Source: Aquimarina latercula DSM 2041
GTDB taxonomy: Bacteria > Bacteroidota > Bacteroidia > Flavobacteriales > Flavobacteriaceae
NCBI RefSeq assembly: GCF_000430645.1
Contig: NZ_KE387185.1
Span: 407,780-471,779, forward strand
Reading direction: 5' to 3'
Length of the DNA stretch: 64,000 nt
Of the stretch, positions 27,878-38,463 are shown in pieces. Position 1 is the stretch's first letter. Every line of letters starts with the position of its first letter. Position numbers and translations under genes: made by a program. Under the pieces are notes generated by a model. That model searched no databases. It saw only the letters and a list, made by a program, of their open reading frames with translations, and was not told the origin of the DNA.

Positions 27878-30547
27878 ATGATAAGAAGAGAATCTAAAAA
27901 TAGATTAAAAAAACCTTTAAGAATTAGTAGTTTAATTATTATCTCAATTATTCTTCAGTTGAGTATAGGGTGTGAAACGAAAAAAGAAACAACATACAAG
28001 TTTAAAGATCCTAAATTGTCTATTAATGAAAGAGTAAGTGATTTAATAAGTCATATGACACTTTCAGAAAAAGTATCTCAAATGAGATATGATGCACCTG
28101 CTATCGAACGCTTAGGTATTCCAGCTTATAATTGGTGGAATGAGTGTTTACACGGTGTGGCTAGAGCAGGTGAAGCTACAGTATTTCCTCAGGCAATTGG
28201 TATGGGGGCTACTTGGAATGCTCCTCTATTATTCGATATAGGCACCATTATTTCCGATGAGGCTAGAGCAAAACATCATCGTTTTATTAAAGAAGACAAA
28301 AGAGGGATATATCAAGGATTAACTTTTTGGACCCCTAATATCAATATTTTTAGAGACCCTAGATGGGGAAGAGGTCAAGAAACTTATGGAGAAGATCCTT
28401 ATTTGACCGGAAGAATGGGAGTAAATTTTATAAAAGGGCTACAAGGAGATGATCCAAAATACCTTAAAGTGGTAGCTACTGCTAAACATTTTGCAGTACA
28501 TAGTGGACCGGAAAAATCAAGGCATGAGGATAATTATCATACATCAGATAAAGATTTAAAAGAAACGTATTTACCAGCTTTTGAAGCAGCGATTAAAGAA
28601 GCTAATGTACAATCAGTAATGTGTGCATATAATAGATACCGAGATGAAGCTTGTTGCGGAAGTAATTTGTTACTAAATGATATACTTCGTAAAGAGTGGG
28701 GGTTTGATGGTTATGTGGTTTCAGATTGTTGGGCGATCAATGATTTTTGGGAACCAAATAAGCATGAATTAGTCGAAACCCCTGCTGAGGCTTCAGCATT
28801 AGCAGTAAGTAGAGGTACAGATTTAAACTGTGGAGATGTATATGATCCAAACTTAGGAGATGCTGTTCTTAAAGGCTTAGTAGATGAAGATAAGGTTGAT
28901 CGAGCATTATCTAGATTGATGGAAGCACGATTTAAACTAGGCATGTTTGATCCTGAAGAAATGGTGTCTTGGTCCAAAATATCTTATGATGTGGTATGTA
29001 GTGATGCTCATTATAAATTATCTGAGAAAACCGCTAAGGAATCAATGGTCTTATTAAAAAATGAAGGTAAACTACTTCCATTAAGAAAAGATCTAAAATC
29101 CATTGCAGTAATAGGACCCAATGCCAATGCTAAACAAGTCTTATTAGGAAATTATCACGGAACTCCACTTAATAATATCACTCCGCTAAAAGCAATAAAG
29201 GAAAAATTACCAAACACTAAGGTAAACTACGCAAAAGGGAGTCACATAGCAAAAGGATGGCCGTTATTACAACCAATACCATCTTCTGTATTGCGAAATG
29301 GAGATAACGTTGGATTAAAAGGAGAATACTTTGATAACGAGGAGTGGAAAGGAAAACCAAAATTAACGAGAAATGATAGTATTGTTGATTTTATATGGGT
29401 TTCAAAAAAACCAATTGAGATTACTACTTCAGATAGTTTTTCTGTTAGATGGACAGGAAAAATTGTTCCAGAAGAAAGCGGTTCATATCGTATTGGATTA
29501 AGAGCTAGTAGTGCAGGTAAACTATATGTGGATGATTCTTTAAGGGTAGATTTTAAAGATGATCACGAGCCAAAAATGAAGTATTTAGATATGAGGCTTG
29601 AAGCTGGTAAATCATATGATATTAAAATAAAATATTACAATTATCATACAGATCCACAGGCCCAATTACTTTGGTCTAAATTAGATGAAGATCTATTGTC
29701 TCCAGCAATAGAAGCAGTTAAGAAATCAGAAGTTGTAGTACTGTGTTTAGGATTATCTCCAGATATAGAAGGTGAAGAAATGCCAGTAATTTTGGAAGGT
29801 TTTGATAAGGGAGATAGATCAGAAATTTCATTACCACAATCACAGCTTATTTTATTAAAAGAAGTACAGGCTTTGGGTAAACCAACAATATTAGTGTTGA
29901 TGAATGGGAGTGCCCTTGCTATAAACTGGGCAGATGAAAACATCCCAGCAATTCTTGAGGCTTGGTATCCAGGAGAATTTGGAGGGAGAGCAATTGCCGA
30001 TGTTCTTTTTGGAGATTATAATCCAGCGGGTAGATTGCCTGTTACCTTCTACAAATCTGTTGATGATCTTCCAGATTTTAAATCTTATGATATGACCAAT
30101 CGAACCTATAAATATTTTAAAGGAGATCCTTTATATGAATTTGGACATGGATTGTCATATACCACTTTCGAATACTCAAAACTAGAAGCGCCAGATGCTA
30201 TAAAAACAGATGAAAATATTCCTGTAACAGTTCAAATTACAAATACGGGGGATATGAAAGGTGATGAGGTTGTTCAACTTTATGTATCTCACGATAAAAA
30301 GCAATATACAGACGGGCCAAAACATTCTTTAATAGGATTTAAAAGAATCAACTTAGAAGTTGGAGAGACAAAAAAGGTAAGTTTTACGGTTACCCCAAAA
30401 CAATATGCTGTGATTAATTCAGCAGGAAAAGAACAAAAAGCGTCAGGAGCAATTCAAATTTATGTAGGTGGAAAACAACCTAACAGAAATGATGATTCAG
30501 ATACCGCAACTAACAAACATTTAAATAAAAAAATAGCACTTAAGTAA
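27878..30547 (+). CDS. GH3 beta-xylosidase/beta-glucosidase with PA14 domain, lipoprotein
   Basis: An 889-residue exo-glycosidase expected to release xylose from the non-reducing end of xylo-oligosaccharides. The lipoprotein signal peptide ends at LQLSIGCETKKE, so it is probably periplasmic or membrane-tethered. The GH3 N-terminal barrel carries the nucleophile Asp283 in GYVVSDCWA; YNWWNECLHGVARAG and KHFAVHSGPE are typical of the xylosidase-type GH3 enzymes. A PA14 domain (about 478-605) is inserted in the second domain, a common arrangement that shapes substrate choice. A fibronectin-III-like domain (about 790-870) ends the protein. It is the first sizeable gene of the SusCD block. GH3 enzymes also include beta-glucosidases; xylan context favours xylosidase. 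Confidence 0.9.
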   Translation: MIRRESKNRLKKPLRISSLIIISIILQLSIGCETKKETTYKFKDPKLSINERVSDLISHMTLSEKVSQMRYDAPAIERLGIPAYNWWNECLHGVARAGEATVFPQAIGMGATWNAPLLFDIGTIISDEARAKHHRFIKEDKRGIYQGLTFWTPNINIFRDPRWGRGQETYGEDPYLTGRMGVNFIKGLQGDDPKYLKVVATAKHFAVHSGPEKSRHEDNYHTSDKDLKETYLPAFEAAIKEANVQSVMCAYNRYRDEACCGSNLLLNDILRKEWGFDGYVVSDCWAINDFWEPNKHELVETPAEASALAVSRGTDLNCGDVYDPNLGDAVLKGLVDEDKVDRALSRLMEARFKLGMFDPEEMVSWSKISYDVVCSDAHYKLSEKTAKESMVLLKNEGKLLPLRKDLKSIAVIGPNANAKQVLLGNYHGTPLNNITPLKAIKEKLPNTKVNYAKGSHIAKGWPLLQPIPSSVLRNGDNVGLKGEYFDNEEWKGKPKLTRNDSIVDFIWVSKKPIEITTSDSFSVRWTGKIVPEESGSYRIGLRASSAGKLYVDDSLRVDFKDDHEPKMKYLDMRLEAGKSYDIKIKYYNYHTDPQAQLLWSKLDEDLLSPAIEAVKKSEVVVLCLGLSPDIEGEEMPVILEGFDKGDRSEISLPQSQLILLKEVQALGKPTILVLMNGSALAINWADENIPAILEAWYPGEFGGRAIADVLFGDYNPAGRLPVTFYKSVDDLPDFKSYDMTNRTYKYFKGDPLYEFGHGLSYTTFEYSKLEAPDAIKTDENIPVTVQITNTGDMKGDEVVQLYVSHDKKQYTDGPKHSLIGFKRINLEVGETKKVSFTVTPKQYAVINSAGKEQKASGAIQIYVGGKQPNRNDDSDTATNKHLNKKIALK

Positions 30548-30674
30548 TGCGTAAAAATGAAACCTAGATTAATTGCTATATCTAAACAATTGTAAGGGAA
30601 AAGGAATACTAATTAAAGGGAAACAAAAGGAGCTATCAAGCACTTTAAACTTAACTACATAAAAACAATGTCAT

Positions 30675-33600
30675 ATGATAAGACTTAAACTAGCAATTAT
30701 TGTATTTATTTTAATTGGAACACAGCATGTTTTTTCGCAAGAAGATAATGTTAGTGGAACAGTTACGGATAAATCTAATTTGCCATTACCAGGCGTTACC
30801 GTTTTGGTAAAAGGCACCACCAATGGTGCTTTAACTGATTTTGACGGTAATTACGAATTACAAGGGGTATCGAAAGGGGATATTATAGTTTTTTCCTATG
30901 TTGGAATGCAAACGATACAAAAAATTGTTATTGACTCCGCACAAATTAATGTTGTAATGATACCCGAAGCGACAGATTTAGAACAAGTTGTGGTTATTGG
31001 GTATGGACAAAGCAGAAAAAAAGATCTGACATCTGCGATATCTACAATTAGCGGAGATGTGTTAGATAAACAGACGGTTACTAATATCGATCAAGGGATT
31101 CAAGGATTAGTATCTGGAGTTACTGTGACTCGAAGTACAGGTAGACCAGGAGGAGCGGTATCTGTAAGAATACGTGGTACAACATCCGTAACTGGGTCTA
31201 ATGAACCATTATATATTATTGATGGTGTAAACGTTCAGAATTCAGAGAGTGATTCATTTAATTTTTCGCGTTTTGGAGGAACTGGTGGACAGACGGCTAT
31301 AAGTCCTCTTTCTGCGCTGAATCCAAATGATATAGAATCCATAACCGTTTTAAAGGATGCTTCTGCCGCGGCAATATATGGAGCGCAATCCTCTAATGGA
31401 GTAGTTTTGATTACTACAAAAAGAGGAAAGGCAGGAAAAGCTAAGATAAGCTATGAGACATATGCAGGAATTCAGACAGTTCCTAAGTTATTAGATATGA
31501 TGAATCTAAGAGAGTTTGCGGCATATTCAAATGAGGTTAGACAGAGTCCGTCAACTAATTTACCACCAGCTCCTCAGTTTGAGAATCCAAATATTTTAGG
31601 AGATGGAACAAACTGGCAAAGAGAAATTTTTAGAGCAGCTCCAATAACGAATCATCAATTATCAATTTCTGGAGGAAAAGAGAAAACAAAATTCTATGCT
31701 TCAGCTAATTATTTTGATCAAGAAGGTATTGTAATCAACTCTGGTCTTAGAAGATTTGGATTACGATTAAATTTAGACTACAAGTATAATGATTGGATCA
31801 AATTTGGACATAACATAAACCTAAGTAGTTCGTTAGAGCAAATAGGATTAAATGATTCTCGAAATGGTACCATTATCAATGCATTAAGACAGACTCCTAA
31901 TGTACCTGTAAGAAATCCTGATGGAACCTTTGGTTCTCCAGAAAACGGTTTAGGTAATACAGGAGCATTAAACCCGATAGCCGCTTCAGAAATAAGAAAC
32001 AGTACGCTAGAAAGATTTAAAATGAATGGAAATATTTATCTGGATCTTAAATTGGCGAATAATCTTAAGTTCAGAACAGATTTAGGGTATGACTATAATA
32101 CAGCTAAAACGCAAAGTTTCTTCCCGACTTATGATTTTGGATCACTTTCGAATCGCTTAAATTCGTCTTTTAGAGCAGCCAATGAAGGGTTATATTACCT
32201 ATTCAAAAACTATTTAACCTATACTCCTAGTATTGGAAATCATAATTTTGATATCCTATTAGGAACAGAAGCTCAGAAAACCGAGTTTCAAGGATTGTCT
32301 GGGCAAAGATCTAACTTTCCTAGTAATGATGTTCCTGGTTTAAATACTGGAGATGCTGAGACATCCTTATCCGAATCATTCGAAGGTGCAGCTTCTCTCT
32401 TATCCTATTTTGGTAGAATTAATTATGATTATAATTCAAAATATTTATTTTCAGCATCCTTACGATATGATGGTTCTTCAAAATTTGGACCTAATAATAG
32501 ATGGGGTTTATTCCCATCAGTATCTGCAGCGTGGGTAGTAAGTGATGAACCTTTTATGGAGAGTATTTCTAGCGCTTGGAGTTATTTTAAAATACGAGCT
32601 GGATACGGAACTAGTGGAAACCAGGATATAAATAATTTTCTATATCTGAGCTTTCTTAGAAATCAAAATACAGCACTTGGAAGTGGATTTAGCCTAGCTA
32701 ATTTTAACAACCCTAATGTTGCATGGGAATCTTTAATTTCTCCAAACCTGGGAGTAGAACTTGGTTTCTTGGATAACAATATTAGATTAGATGTAGATGT
32801 GTATAGAAAAACTTCTAAAGATTTCTTAGCAACTAGACCTATACCAGGTTTCTTAGGTAGTTTGAACACCTTGTCTTTTATAGGAGTTAATGCTCCAGTA
32901 GAAAATTTTGGTGAAATGATCAATGATGGTATTGATTTAACTTTGAATACAAAGAACATTACGAATGAAAAATTTAGCTGGGATACCAACATTGTATTTA
33001 GTTTATATCGTAATGAGATTACTGAATTATCAGGTGAAAATGATGCTATCATTGGAACGCTACAAGATGAGGAAATTATTGCCAATCTAACAAGGTCAGA
33101 AGTAGGGCAACCTATCGGAATGTTCTATGGTTTTGTAACCGATGGGTTATTTAGAGATATAGATGAATTAACAGGTGCTGAACCTGCTGCTATTCCTGCA
33201 GAAAGCTCTGTGGATGAAGCTAACGGTACTTGGTTAGGAGATGTTAGATTTAAGGATTTAAATGGTGATGGAGTGATTGATGATAACGATAGAACATTTA
33301 TTGGAAATCCACATCCAGATTTTACATTTAGTATGACTAATAATTTCCGATATGGAATGTTTGATTTATCAGTATTCTTACAAGGAACTTATGGAAACGA
33401 TATTTATAACTATACTCGTACCTATATCGAAGGAGTTAACCGATTTAATGCAAATCAAGCTACTTCTGTAATTGATAGATATAGCGCTACGAATACTGAT
33501 GGAAGTTTACCTAGATATTCCGATGGAGATAAAAACGGAAATATTAGAGTATCCGATAGATTTATAGAAGATGGTTCTTACTTAAGAATTCAGAGTGTTA

Positions 33601-33824
33601 CTTTGGGATGTACATTACCTAAAGGCACTTTTGGAGAAAAAATTAAGTTTTTTGATCAGATAAGAGTGTATACAACAATACAAAATTTATACACATTTAC
33701 GAACTACTCAGGATACGATCCTGAAGTAGGATCACTTAATCAAAGTGCTTTATTTAAAGGTATAGATTTTGGAAGATATCCTGTTCCAAGAACAATGACA
33801 CTTGGACTTAATGTACAATTTTAA
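30675..33824 (+). CDS. SusC-like TonB-dependent receptor
   Basis: A 1049-residue outer membrane receptor importing glycan fragments with its SusD lid. It has a signal peptide ending VFSQED, an N-terminal carboxypeptidase-like domain (about 25-110; VSGTVTDKSNLPLPGVTVLVKGT), a TonB plug (about 115-235; EPLYIIDGVNVQ, IESITVLKDASAAAIYGA is the SusC signature) and a large beta-barrel ending in VQF. It is 18 bases before susD. It probably imports xylo-oligosaccharides; the substrate is inferred from the neighbouring GH3, GH10 and GH8 genes. Its length is normal for the family. Confidence 0.95.
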   Translation: MIRLKLAIIVFILIGTQHVFSQEDNVSGTVTDKSNLPLPGVTVLVKGTTNGALTDFDGNYELQGVSKGDIIVFSYVGMQTIQKIVIDSAQINVVMIPEATDLEQVVVIGYGQSRKKDLTSAISTISGDVLDKQTVTNIDQGIQGLVSGVTVTRSTGRPGGAVSVRIRGTTSVTGSNEPLYIIDGVNVQNSESDSFNFSRFGGTGGQTAISPLSALNPNDIESITVLKDASAAAIYGAQSSNGVVLITTKRGKAGKAKISYETYAGIQTVPKLLDMMNLREFAAYSNEVRQSPSTNLPPAPQFENPNILGDGTNWQREIFRAAPITNHQLSISGGKEKTKFYASANYFDQEGIVINSGLRRFGLRLNLDYKYNDWIKFGHNINLSSSLEQIGLNDSRNGTIINALRQTPNVPVRNPDGTFGSPENGLGNTGALNPIAASEIRNSTLERFKMNGNIYLDLKLANNLKFRTDLGYDYNTAKTQSFFPTYDFGSLSNRLNSSFRAANEGLYYLFKNYLTYTPSIGNHNFDILLGTEAQKTEFQGLSGQRSNFPSNDVPGLNTGDAETSLSESFEGAASLLSYFGRINYDYNSKYLFSASLRYDGSSKFGPNNRWGLFPSVSAAWVVSDEPFMESISSAWSYFKIRAGYGTSGNQDINNFLYLSFLRNQNTALGSGFSLANFNNPNVAWESLISPNLGVELGFLDNNIRLDVDVYRKTSKDFLATRPIPGFLGSLNTLSFIGVNAPVENFGEMINDGIDLTLNTKNITNEKFSWDTNIVFSLYRNEITELSGENDAIIGTLQDEEIIANLTRSEVGQPIGMFYGFVTDGLFRDIDELTGAEPAAIPAESSVDEANGTWLGDVRFKDLNGDGVIDDNDRTFIGNPHPDFTFSMTNNFRYGMFDLSVFLQGTYGNDIYNYTRTYIEGVNRFNANQATSVIDRYSATNTDGSLPRYSDGDKNGNIRVSDRFIEDGSYLRIQSVTLGCTLPKGTFGEKIKFFDQIRVYTTIQNLYTFTNYSGYDPEVGSLNQSALFKGIDFGRYPVPRTMTLGLNVQF

Positions 33825-33842
33825 CATGAAAAAGAAAATAAT

Positions 33843-35402
33843 ATGTTTAGTATGAAAAGTATAAAGAGAATTTTTACATATGCTATTGTATTGACCTTTC
33901 TCTCATCTTGTGGTGAAGATTTTTTAGAAATAGAGGTTGTTGATTCTATTACTGAAGATAATTTTTATCAAACGGATGAACAATTATTAGCTGGAGCTAA
34001 TTCCCTGTATGGGCAATCCTTTTTTACAACGAATGATAAGTTTATGTATTCATTGGATATGTTAGCAGGTAACTCTATTGGTTTTGAATCAGATGCCGCT
34101 TGGAGATTGTTTTCCGTTGGAGTAAATAATGGAGTATTATTAGAAGGTTGGGAAGGTTTCTATAAAGGAATTGCAGATGCAAATCAATTATTAAAAGTGG
34201 TTAGTCAACCATTAAATGCTGAAATTTCTGAAGATGTAAGAAATCAAGTAGAAGGTGAAGCTCGATTTGTGCGCGCTTTTTCGTATTTCTATTTAGTCCG
34301 TTTATGGGGAGAAATTCCAGTAATCGATGAGGTTACTTCAGATACTTCTACCCTATATCCGTTAAATACAGTTTCCAGTATTTATGATTTTATTGAAAAT
34401 GATTTGCAAAAAGCAGCAGAGTTATTACCTGACGGAACAGCAGGTGGAATACGAGTTGGAAAAACAGCCGCTTGGTCGTACCTCGCAGAAATGTATTTAA
34501 CACGTAAAGAATATAATAAGGCTAGAGATTATGCTCAGTTAGTTATTGATAGCGGGCAACACAGTTTGCAGTCTAATTATCAAGATCAGTTTATAAATCC
34601 GTCTGCAAGTGTAAATAGTGAAGGTATCTATCGATGGGTTTGGACATCCATTAATGGATTGTGGGGTATTCAGAATACTAACCAAGCCTATCTTATTGCT
34701 AGTGATGATGTGATTGGTAATGATGGATCTTTTGGTTCTGTAAATCCTAGTATAGATTTGTTTCTTTCCTTTGATAATGTTACTGATGCTGGAGAAGAAG
34801 ATCTACGTAGACAATGGATTATTTGTGAACCTGGAAGATTCTACCCTGAATTGTTAACTAGTCAAGGCGGATGGACATTTCCAGAAAACGGAGATGATTC
34901 AGCTACAAAACTACGATATAGAAAATATGTAGTAGGATCATTAGACGAACATCCAAATGTGTTCTTTATGAGAACAGATATGAGTACCCAATTGATGAGA
35001 TATGCAGATGTACTATTGATATATGCCGAGGCAATAATGGGTGATGCAGATTCTACTGGAGATGCAGCAGCTGTAGATGCATTTAATCAAATAAGAAGAA
35101 GAGCTGGATTATCCGAAAAAGGAATGATCACAAGACAGTCACTTACAGATGAAAGAAGAATAGAATTTGCTTTTGAAGCAGGTAAATTCTGGTTAGATTT
35201 AGTAAGAATGGATAGAGAAACTGCAAAAAACATTATTAGAAATCAAGATAGAGGAACTGTAAATACGTTAGTTCCATTTAATGTAGAATCGTTTTTTGTA
35301 GATAGCATTGATGATGATGACTTTTTATTACCAATACCATCTGCAGAGTCATCATTTATAGATACAACTAGTCCTGCAGTAGACTATATAATTAATGATT
35401 AA
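33843..35402 (+). CDS. SusD/RagB-family lipoprotein
   Basis: A 519-residue surface lipoprotein that caps the SusC barrel and binds the glycan. The signal peptide ends LTFLSSCGEDFLEIE. Family marks are ARFVRAFSYFYLVRLWGEIP, the TPR-like helices, RYADVLLIYAEAI, AFNQIRRRAGL and ERRIEFAFEAGKFWLDLVRM. ATG at 33843 or the in-frame ATG at 33852 could start translation. It forms one transcription unit with the SusC gene before it and the glycan-binding lipoprotein after it. Confidence 0.95.
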   Translation: MFSMKSIKRIFTYAIVLTFLSSCGEDFLEIEVVDSITEDNFYQTDEQLLAGANSLYGQSFFTTNDKFMYSLDMLAGNSIGFESDAAWRLFSVGVNNGVLLEGWEGFYKGIADANQLLKVVSQPLNAEISEDVRNQVEGEARFVRAFSYFYLVRLWGEIPVIDEVTSDTSTLYPLNTVSSIYDFIENDLQKAAELLPDGTAGGIRVGKTAAWSYLAEMYLTRKEYNKARDYAQLVIDSGQHSLQSNYQDQFINPSASVNSEGIYRWVWTSINGLWGIQNTNQAYLIASDDVIGNDGSFGSVNPSIDLFLSFDNVTDAGEEDLRRQWIICEPGRFYPELLTSQGGWTFPENGDDSATKLRYRKYVVGSLDEHPNVFFMRTDMSTQLMRYADVLLIYAEAIMGDADSTGDAAAVDAFNQIRRRAGLSEKGMITRQSLTDERRIEFAFEAGKFWLDLVRMDRETAKNIIRNQDRGTVNTLVPFNVESFFVDSIDDDDFLLPIPSAESSFIDTTSPAVDYIIND

Positions 35403-35412
35403 TAAATAAGTA

Positions 35413-36618
35413 ATGATGAAAAAAAATAAAGAAATGATGTATATCAAGAAGTTGCTTGTTTTGTGCTCAGTAATTGGCTTATTGGTATGTATATCATCTT
35501 GTGATGATGATAACGGAGATGGACTTCAATTTGGAGATCCACAAATAGTAAATATAGTATCACTTGGAGATGAACCCGCGATCAATGAAGGATTCCCTGC
35601 AGAGCTAGTAAGAGTAGAAGGTACAGGACTTAATGATATGAAAGAAATTATTTTTGATGGAACTGTAAATACCTTTTTTAACTCCACATTAAATTCTAAT
35701 GTAGCATTATTTTTTAATGTTCCATTTGATGCGGATCAAGGAAGTCGTTTTGGAAATCAAACAGTAACCTTTACGAACCTATATGGAGAATCTGTTTCTA
35801 CAGAGTTTACTATTAAGCAACCAGGCCCTACCTTAACAGTAGCAGATACATTTTCACCATCAAAGGGAGAAGGAGGTATCGAGATGAGAGCATTTGGTAA
35901 TTGGTTTTTTAATGTAGAAGATGTACTTGTTGATGGAGAATCAGTAGGAGATTTTACCGTAGTTTCTCCACAAGAAATCTTATTTACTTTTCCTGAAGGA
36001 AAGACCGAAACTACCATTTTTACTGTAGTTACGGCTGGAGGAATGGTTTCTAAAGATTTACCTATCGTTGGAGGTATTGTTCAGATTTTATTTAGTGATT
36101 TTGATGGAAATGGAATACCAAATATTAATAATGATTACAATGCTGATTGGTTTTCTTATGGAGATAATATCTTTCAGGTTAGTAACGGTCTTGGTGTAGA
36201 TGGTAGTGGAGGAGCAGAAATTGTTTGGGATGATACAGGTACAGATGGTTTTACAGGAAGTGGTCACCAAGAAGTAGCTCCTGTTACTACTTCAACTGAT
36301 TCGGAAAATGCATTTATCCTTCTTGACATTAATGGAGATGATTATCCAGGGACCGTTATGGAGTTTATTTTAAAAGATGCAACTACAGACAACTGGATTT
36401 TTAAAGTTCCTTTAACAGGATCAGGGTGGCAAACATTAAGATTAAAACTATCCGATTTTGGATTTGGTTTTGATGTTAACAACCAAAGTATGGGTGATCC
36501 TAATCCTGCTACGCTCGTAGCGGTAAGAATGCAAATCAGTCACGAGGGTGATACCGGAGTAGTACCATCGGGTTATAGATATGATAATCTAAAGTTAGAG
36601 GTATTGGAGCTTGATTAA
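35413..36618 (+). CDS. surface glycan-binding lipoprotein with IPT/TIG-like domains
   Basis: A 401-residue lipoprotein (signal ends CISSCDDDNGDG; acidic residues follow the Cys, as in surface-exported lipoproteins). Two beta-sandwich segments of the IPT/TIG type (about 45-215; INEGFPAELVRVEGTGLNDMKEIIFDG, PGPTLTVADTFSPSKGEGGIEMRAFGNWF) are followed by a C-terminal beta-sandwich (about 225-400) that looks like a carbohydrate-binding module. Proteins in this position, after SusD, are called SGBP or SusE/F-like and help hold polysaccharide at the surface. It lies 10 bases after susD and 102 before GH10. No enzyme motif was seen. Confidence 0.8.
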   Translation: MMKKNKEMMYIKKLLVLCSVIGLLVCISSCDDDNGDGLQFGDPQIVNIVSLGDEPAINEGFPAELVRVEGTGLNDMKEIIFDGTVNTFFNSTLNSNVALFFNVPFDADQGSRFGNQTVTFTNLYGESVSTEFTIKQPGPTLTVADTFSPSKGEGGIEMRAFGNWFFNVEDVLVDGESVGDFTVVSPQEILFTFPEGKTETTIFTVVTAGGMVSKDLPIVGGIVQILFSDFDGNGIPNINNDYNADWFSYGDNIFQVSNGLGVDGSGGAEIVWDDTGTDGFTGSGHQEVAPVTTSTDSENAFILLDINGDDYPGTVMEFILKDATTDNWIFKVPLTGSGWQTLRLKLSDFGFGFDVNNQSMGDPNPATLVAVRMQISHEGDTGVVPSGYRYDNLKLEVLELD

Positions 36619-36720
36619 AGCCCTTTTCAAAATAAAATAATAATAATACATATCCAGAGGGATTTCATCTAATTTGATTGGTTTTACTCCTCTAGATATG
36701 TGTTCTATAAAATAATTACA

Positions 36721-38100
36721 ATGAAAATAGAAAAAGTATATAATAAGGTCATTTATGCCTTGTTTTTTATTATGATGATGAACTTTGTAGCTTGTTCTGA
36801 TGATGACAATACAGTAAGTTTTTCAGCAGTCCCACCGGTTGCACAAGATGCTTCCGAAATTAATTTTACAAGTTTTACTGCCAATTGGAGTAATGTGTTT
36901 TTGGCAAGTGGGTACGAACTGGATGTAGCTACCGATCCTAATTTTGGATCCTTTGTACAAGGATATGAAAGTTTAGCGGTAAATCAGTTGTTTCAAGATA
37001 TACCAGGTTTATCTTTAAATACTCAGTATTACTATAGAGTAAGGGCTATAGTAAATGGTGTTGTTTCCGAAAACTCAAATACTATCAGTGTAGAAACCAA
37101 TGAGGAGTTTCCAGATGATATAACCCTAAAATCTGCTACAGAGAATAATTTCTTTGTTGGAGTTGCAGTATCTGAAGCTAGAACCAATATAACTGCCTAC
37201 GATGATCTTTATACAAGAGAATTTAGCAGTATTACTGCCGAAAATGATATGAAAATGGCTTCTATTTTTACAGGGATAGATGGTTCGGGAAATATTATTT
37301 ATGATTGGAGTAAAATAGATGCACTAGTTGCTTACGCAGAAGCTAATAGTCTAAATGTGCATGGACATACCTTAATATGGCATAGAAGTATTCCCGAAGC
37401 TTTAGAGAATTTTAGTGGTACGGATCAGGAGTTCGAAGATTTAATAGAACAATATATTACTGATGTGTTTACAAGATATCAAGGTAAAATTAATTCTTGG
37501 GATGTTGTAAATGAAGCTATAGATGATGATGCAGGTACTCAATGGAGAAATACTTTATTCTTACAGCGAATGGGAGATGATTATGTAGAAAAATGTTTTG
37601 CTTTTGCTAGAGCCGCTGACCCTAATGTAAAATTGTTTTATAACGATTATAATATGACTTTTGATGGCACAAAAAGAGGAAAAGTACTAGTATTGGTAGA
37701 TGATTTATTGGTAAACAATCTTATTGACGGTGTTGGTTATCAGATGCATATAGACTATAATTTCCCTAGTAGAGAGCAGATACAAGAAGCTACGGATGAA
37801 TTAGTAGCAAAGGATGTATTGGTGCATTTTGCAGAATTGGATGTAAAGGTTAATGCAGCGAATGATTTAACAGAATTAACAGAAGAAAGATCTGAGGCAC
37901 AAAGGCAAAGAGTGCGAGAAGTAGTTGAGATTTTTAATGCAATTCCGCAGAACAAAAAATATGCAATAACGGTTTGGGGATTAAAAGATGATGATACTTG
38001 GTTAATTCCCGAAAATAACGGCCGACCAGAGTGGCCTCTATTGTTTGATGCTTCCTTTAATAAAAAATCTGCGTATCAAGGATTTTTAGAAGGATTATAG
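36721..38100 (+). CDS. GH10 endo-beta-1,4-xylanase, lipoprotein with fibronectin-III domain
   Basis: A 459-residue xylanase from ATG 36721 (the seven upstream residues are unlikely). The lipoprotein signal ends MNFVACSDDDN, suggesting surface display. A fibronectin type III-like domain (about 30-125; FTANWSNVFLASGYELDVA, GLSLNTQYYYRVRAI) is followed by a GH10 barrel with acid/base Glu265 in WDVVNEAID and nucleophile Glu372 in HFAELDVKV. GHTLIWH, YQMHIDYN and AITVWGLKDDDTW are further family motifs. It is the last gene of the SusCD block and ends before a terminator. In the locus it should make the oligosaccharides that SusCD imports. Confidence 0.95.
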   Translation: MKIEKVYNKVIYALFFIMMMNFVACSDDDNTVSFSAVPPVAQDASEINFTSFTANWSNVFLASGYELDVATDPNFGSFVQGYESLAVNQLFQDIPGLSLNTQYYYRVRAIVNGVVSENSNTISVETNEEFPDDITLKSATENNFFVGVAVSEARTNITAYDDLYTREFSSITAENDMKMASIFTGIDGSGNIIYDWSKIDALVAYAEANSLNVHGHTLIWHRSIPEALENFSGTDQEFEDLIEQYITDVFTRYQGKINSWDVVNEAIDDDAGTQWRNTLFLQRMGDDYVEKCFAFARAADPNVKLFYNDYNMTFDGTKRGKVLVLVDDLLVNNLIDGVGYQMHIDYNFPSREQIQEATDELVAKDVLVHFAELDVKVNAANDLTELTEERSEAQRQRVREVVEIFNAIPQNKKYAITVWGLKDDDTWLIPENNGRPEWPLLFDASFNKKSAYQGFLEGL

Positions 38101-38133
38101 TGATTTTATTCCCATAAACAATCGTCGTAAATG

Positions 38134-38168
38134 ATCCCTGTAAATGCATTTTTACAGGGATTCTTATT
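38134..38168 (+). terminator. Rho-independent terminator after GH10
   Basis: An 11-bp stem, ATCCCTGTAAA/TTTACAGGGAT with a 6-base loop, is followed by a T-rich tail. The ATCCCTGT core is the same as in the terminator after GH8 (41620). Confidence 0.8.
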
Positions 38169-38292
38169 TCTGATCATATTAATAAGTCTCTTTTCTAGTC
38201 ATCTTTTGAGGTATCCTATGCTTTGTAATGTATTTTTTATAAAGATTTATACGTTTACTTAGGTATAGATTATATATAAATACTTCTTGGAA

Positions 38293-38320
38293 TTTTTTAC
38301 GAAAACGTTTTCGTAAAAAA
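38293..38320 (+). promoter_or_regulatory. LacI-type operator upstream of GH8
   Basis: A perfect 28-bp palindrome with core ACGAAAACGTTTTCGT (38299-38314) flanked by six T and six A. It is the strongest member of the set that also includes 13847 and 19222, though its core is one base longer than theirs. It lies 204 bases before the GH8 start. Apart from the terminator, this site and the leader, the 38101-38523 gap shows nothing. Confidence 0.75.
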
Positions 38321-38463
38321 AGTAGAAATTATATACTACAAGAATAATCATAAAAAATTGATTACCAGAAAATTAACTTATTTTCAAAAATTGTTTTTAC
38401 GTTATCAAAAGGTGTTAGTTAATTACTTTTATAAATGGTTTTTTATGTATTTAATTGTTTGCT

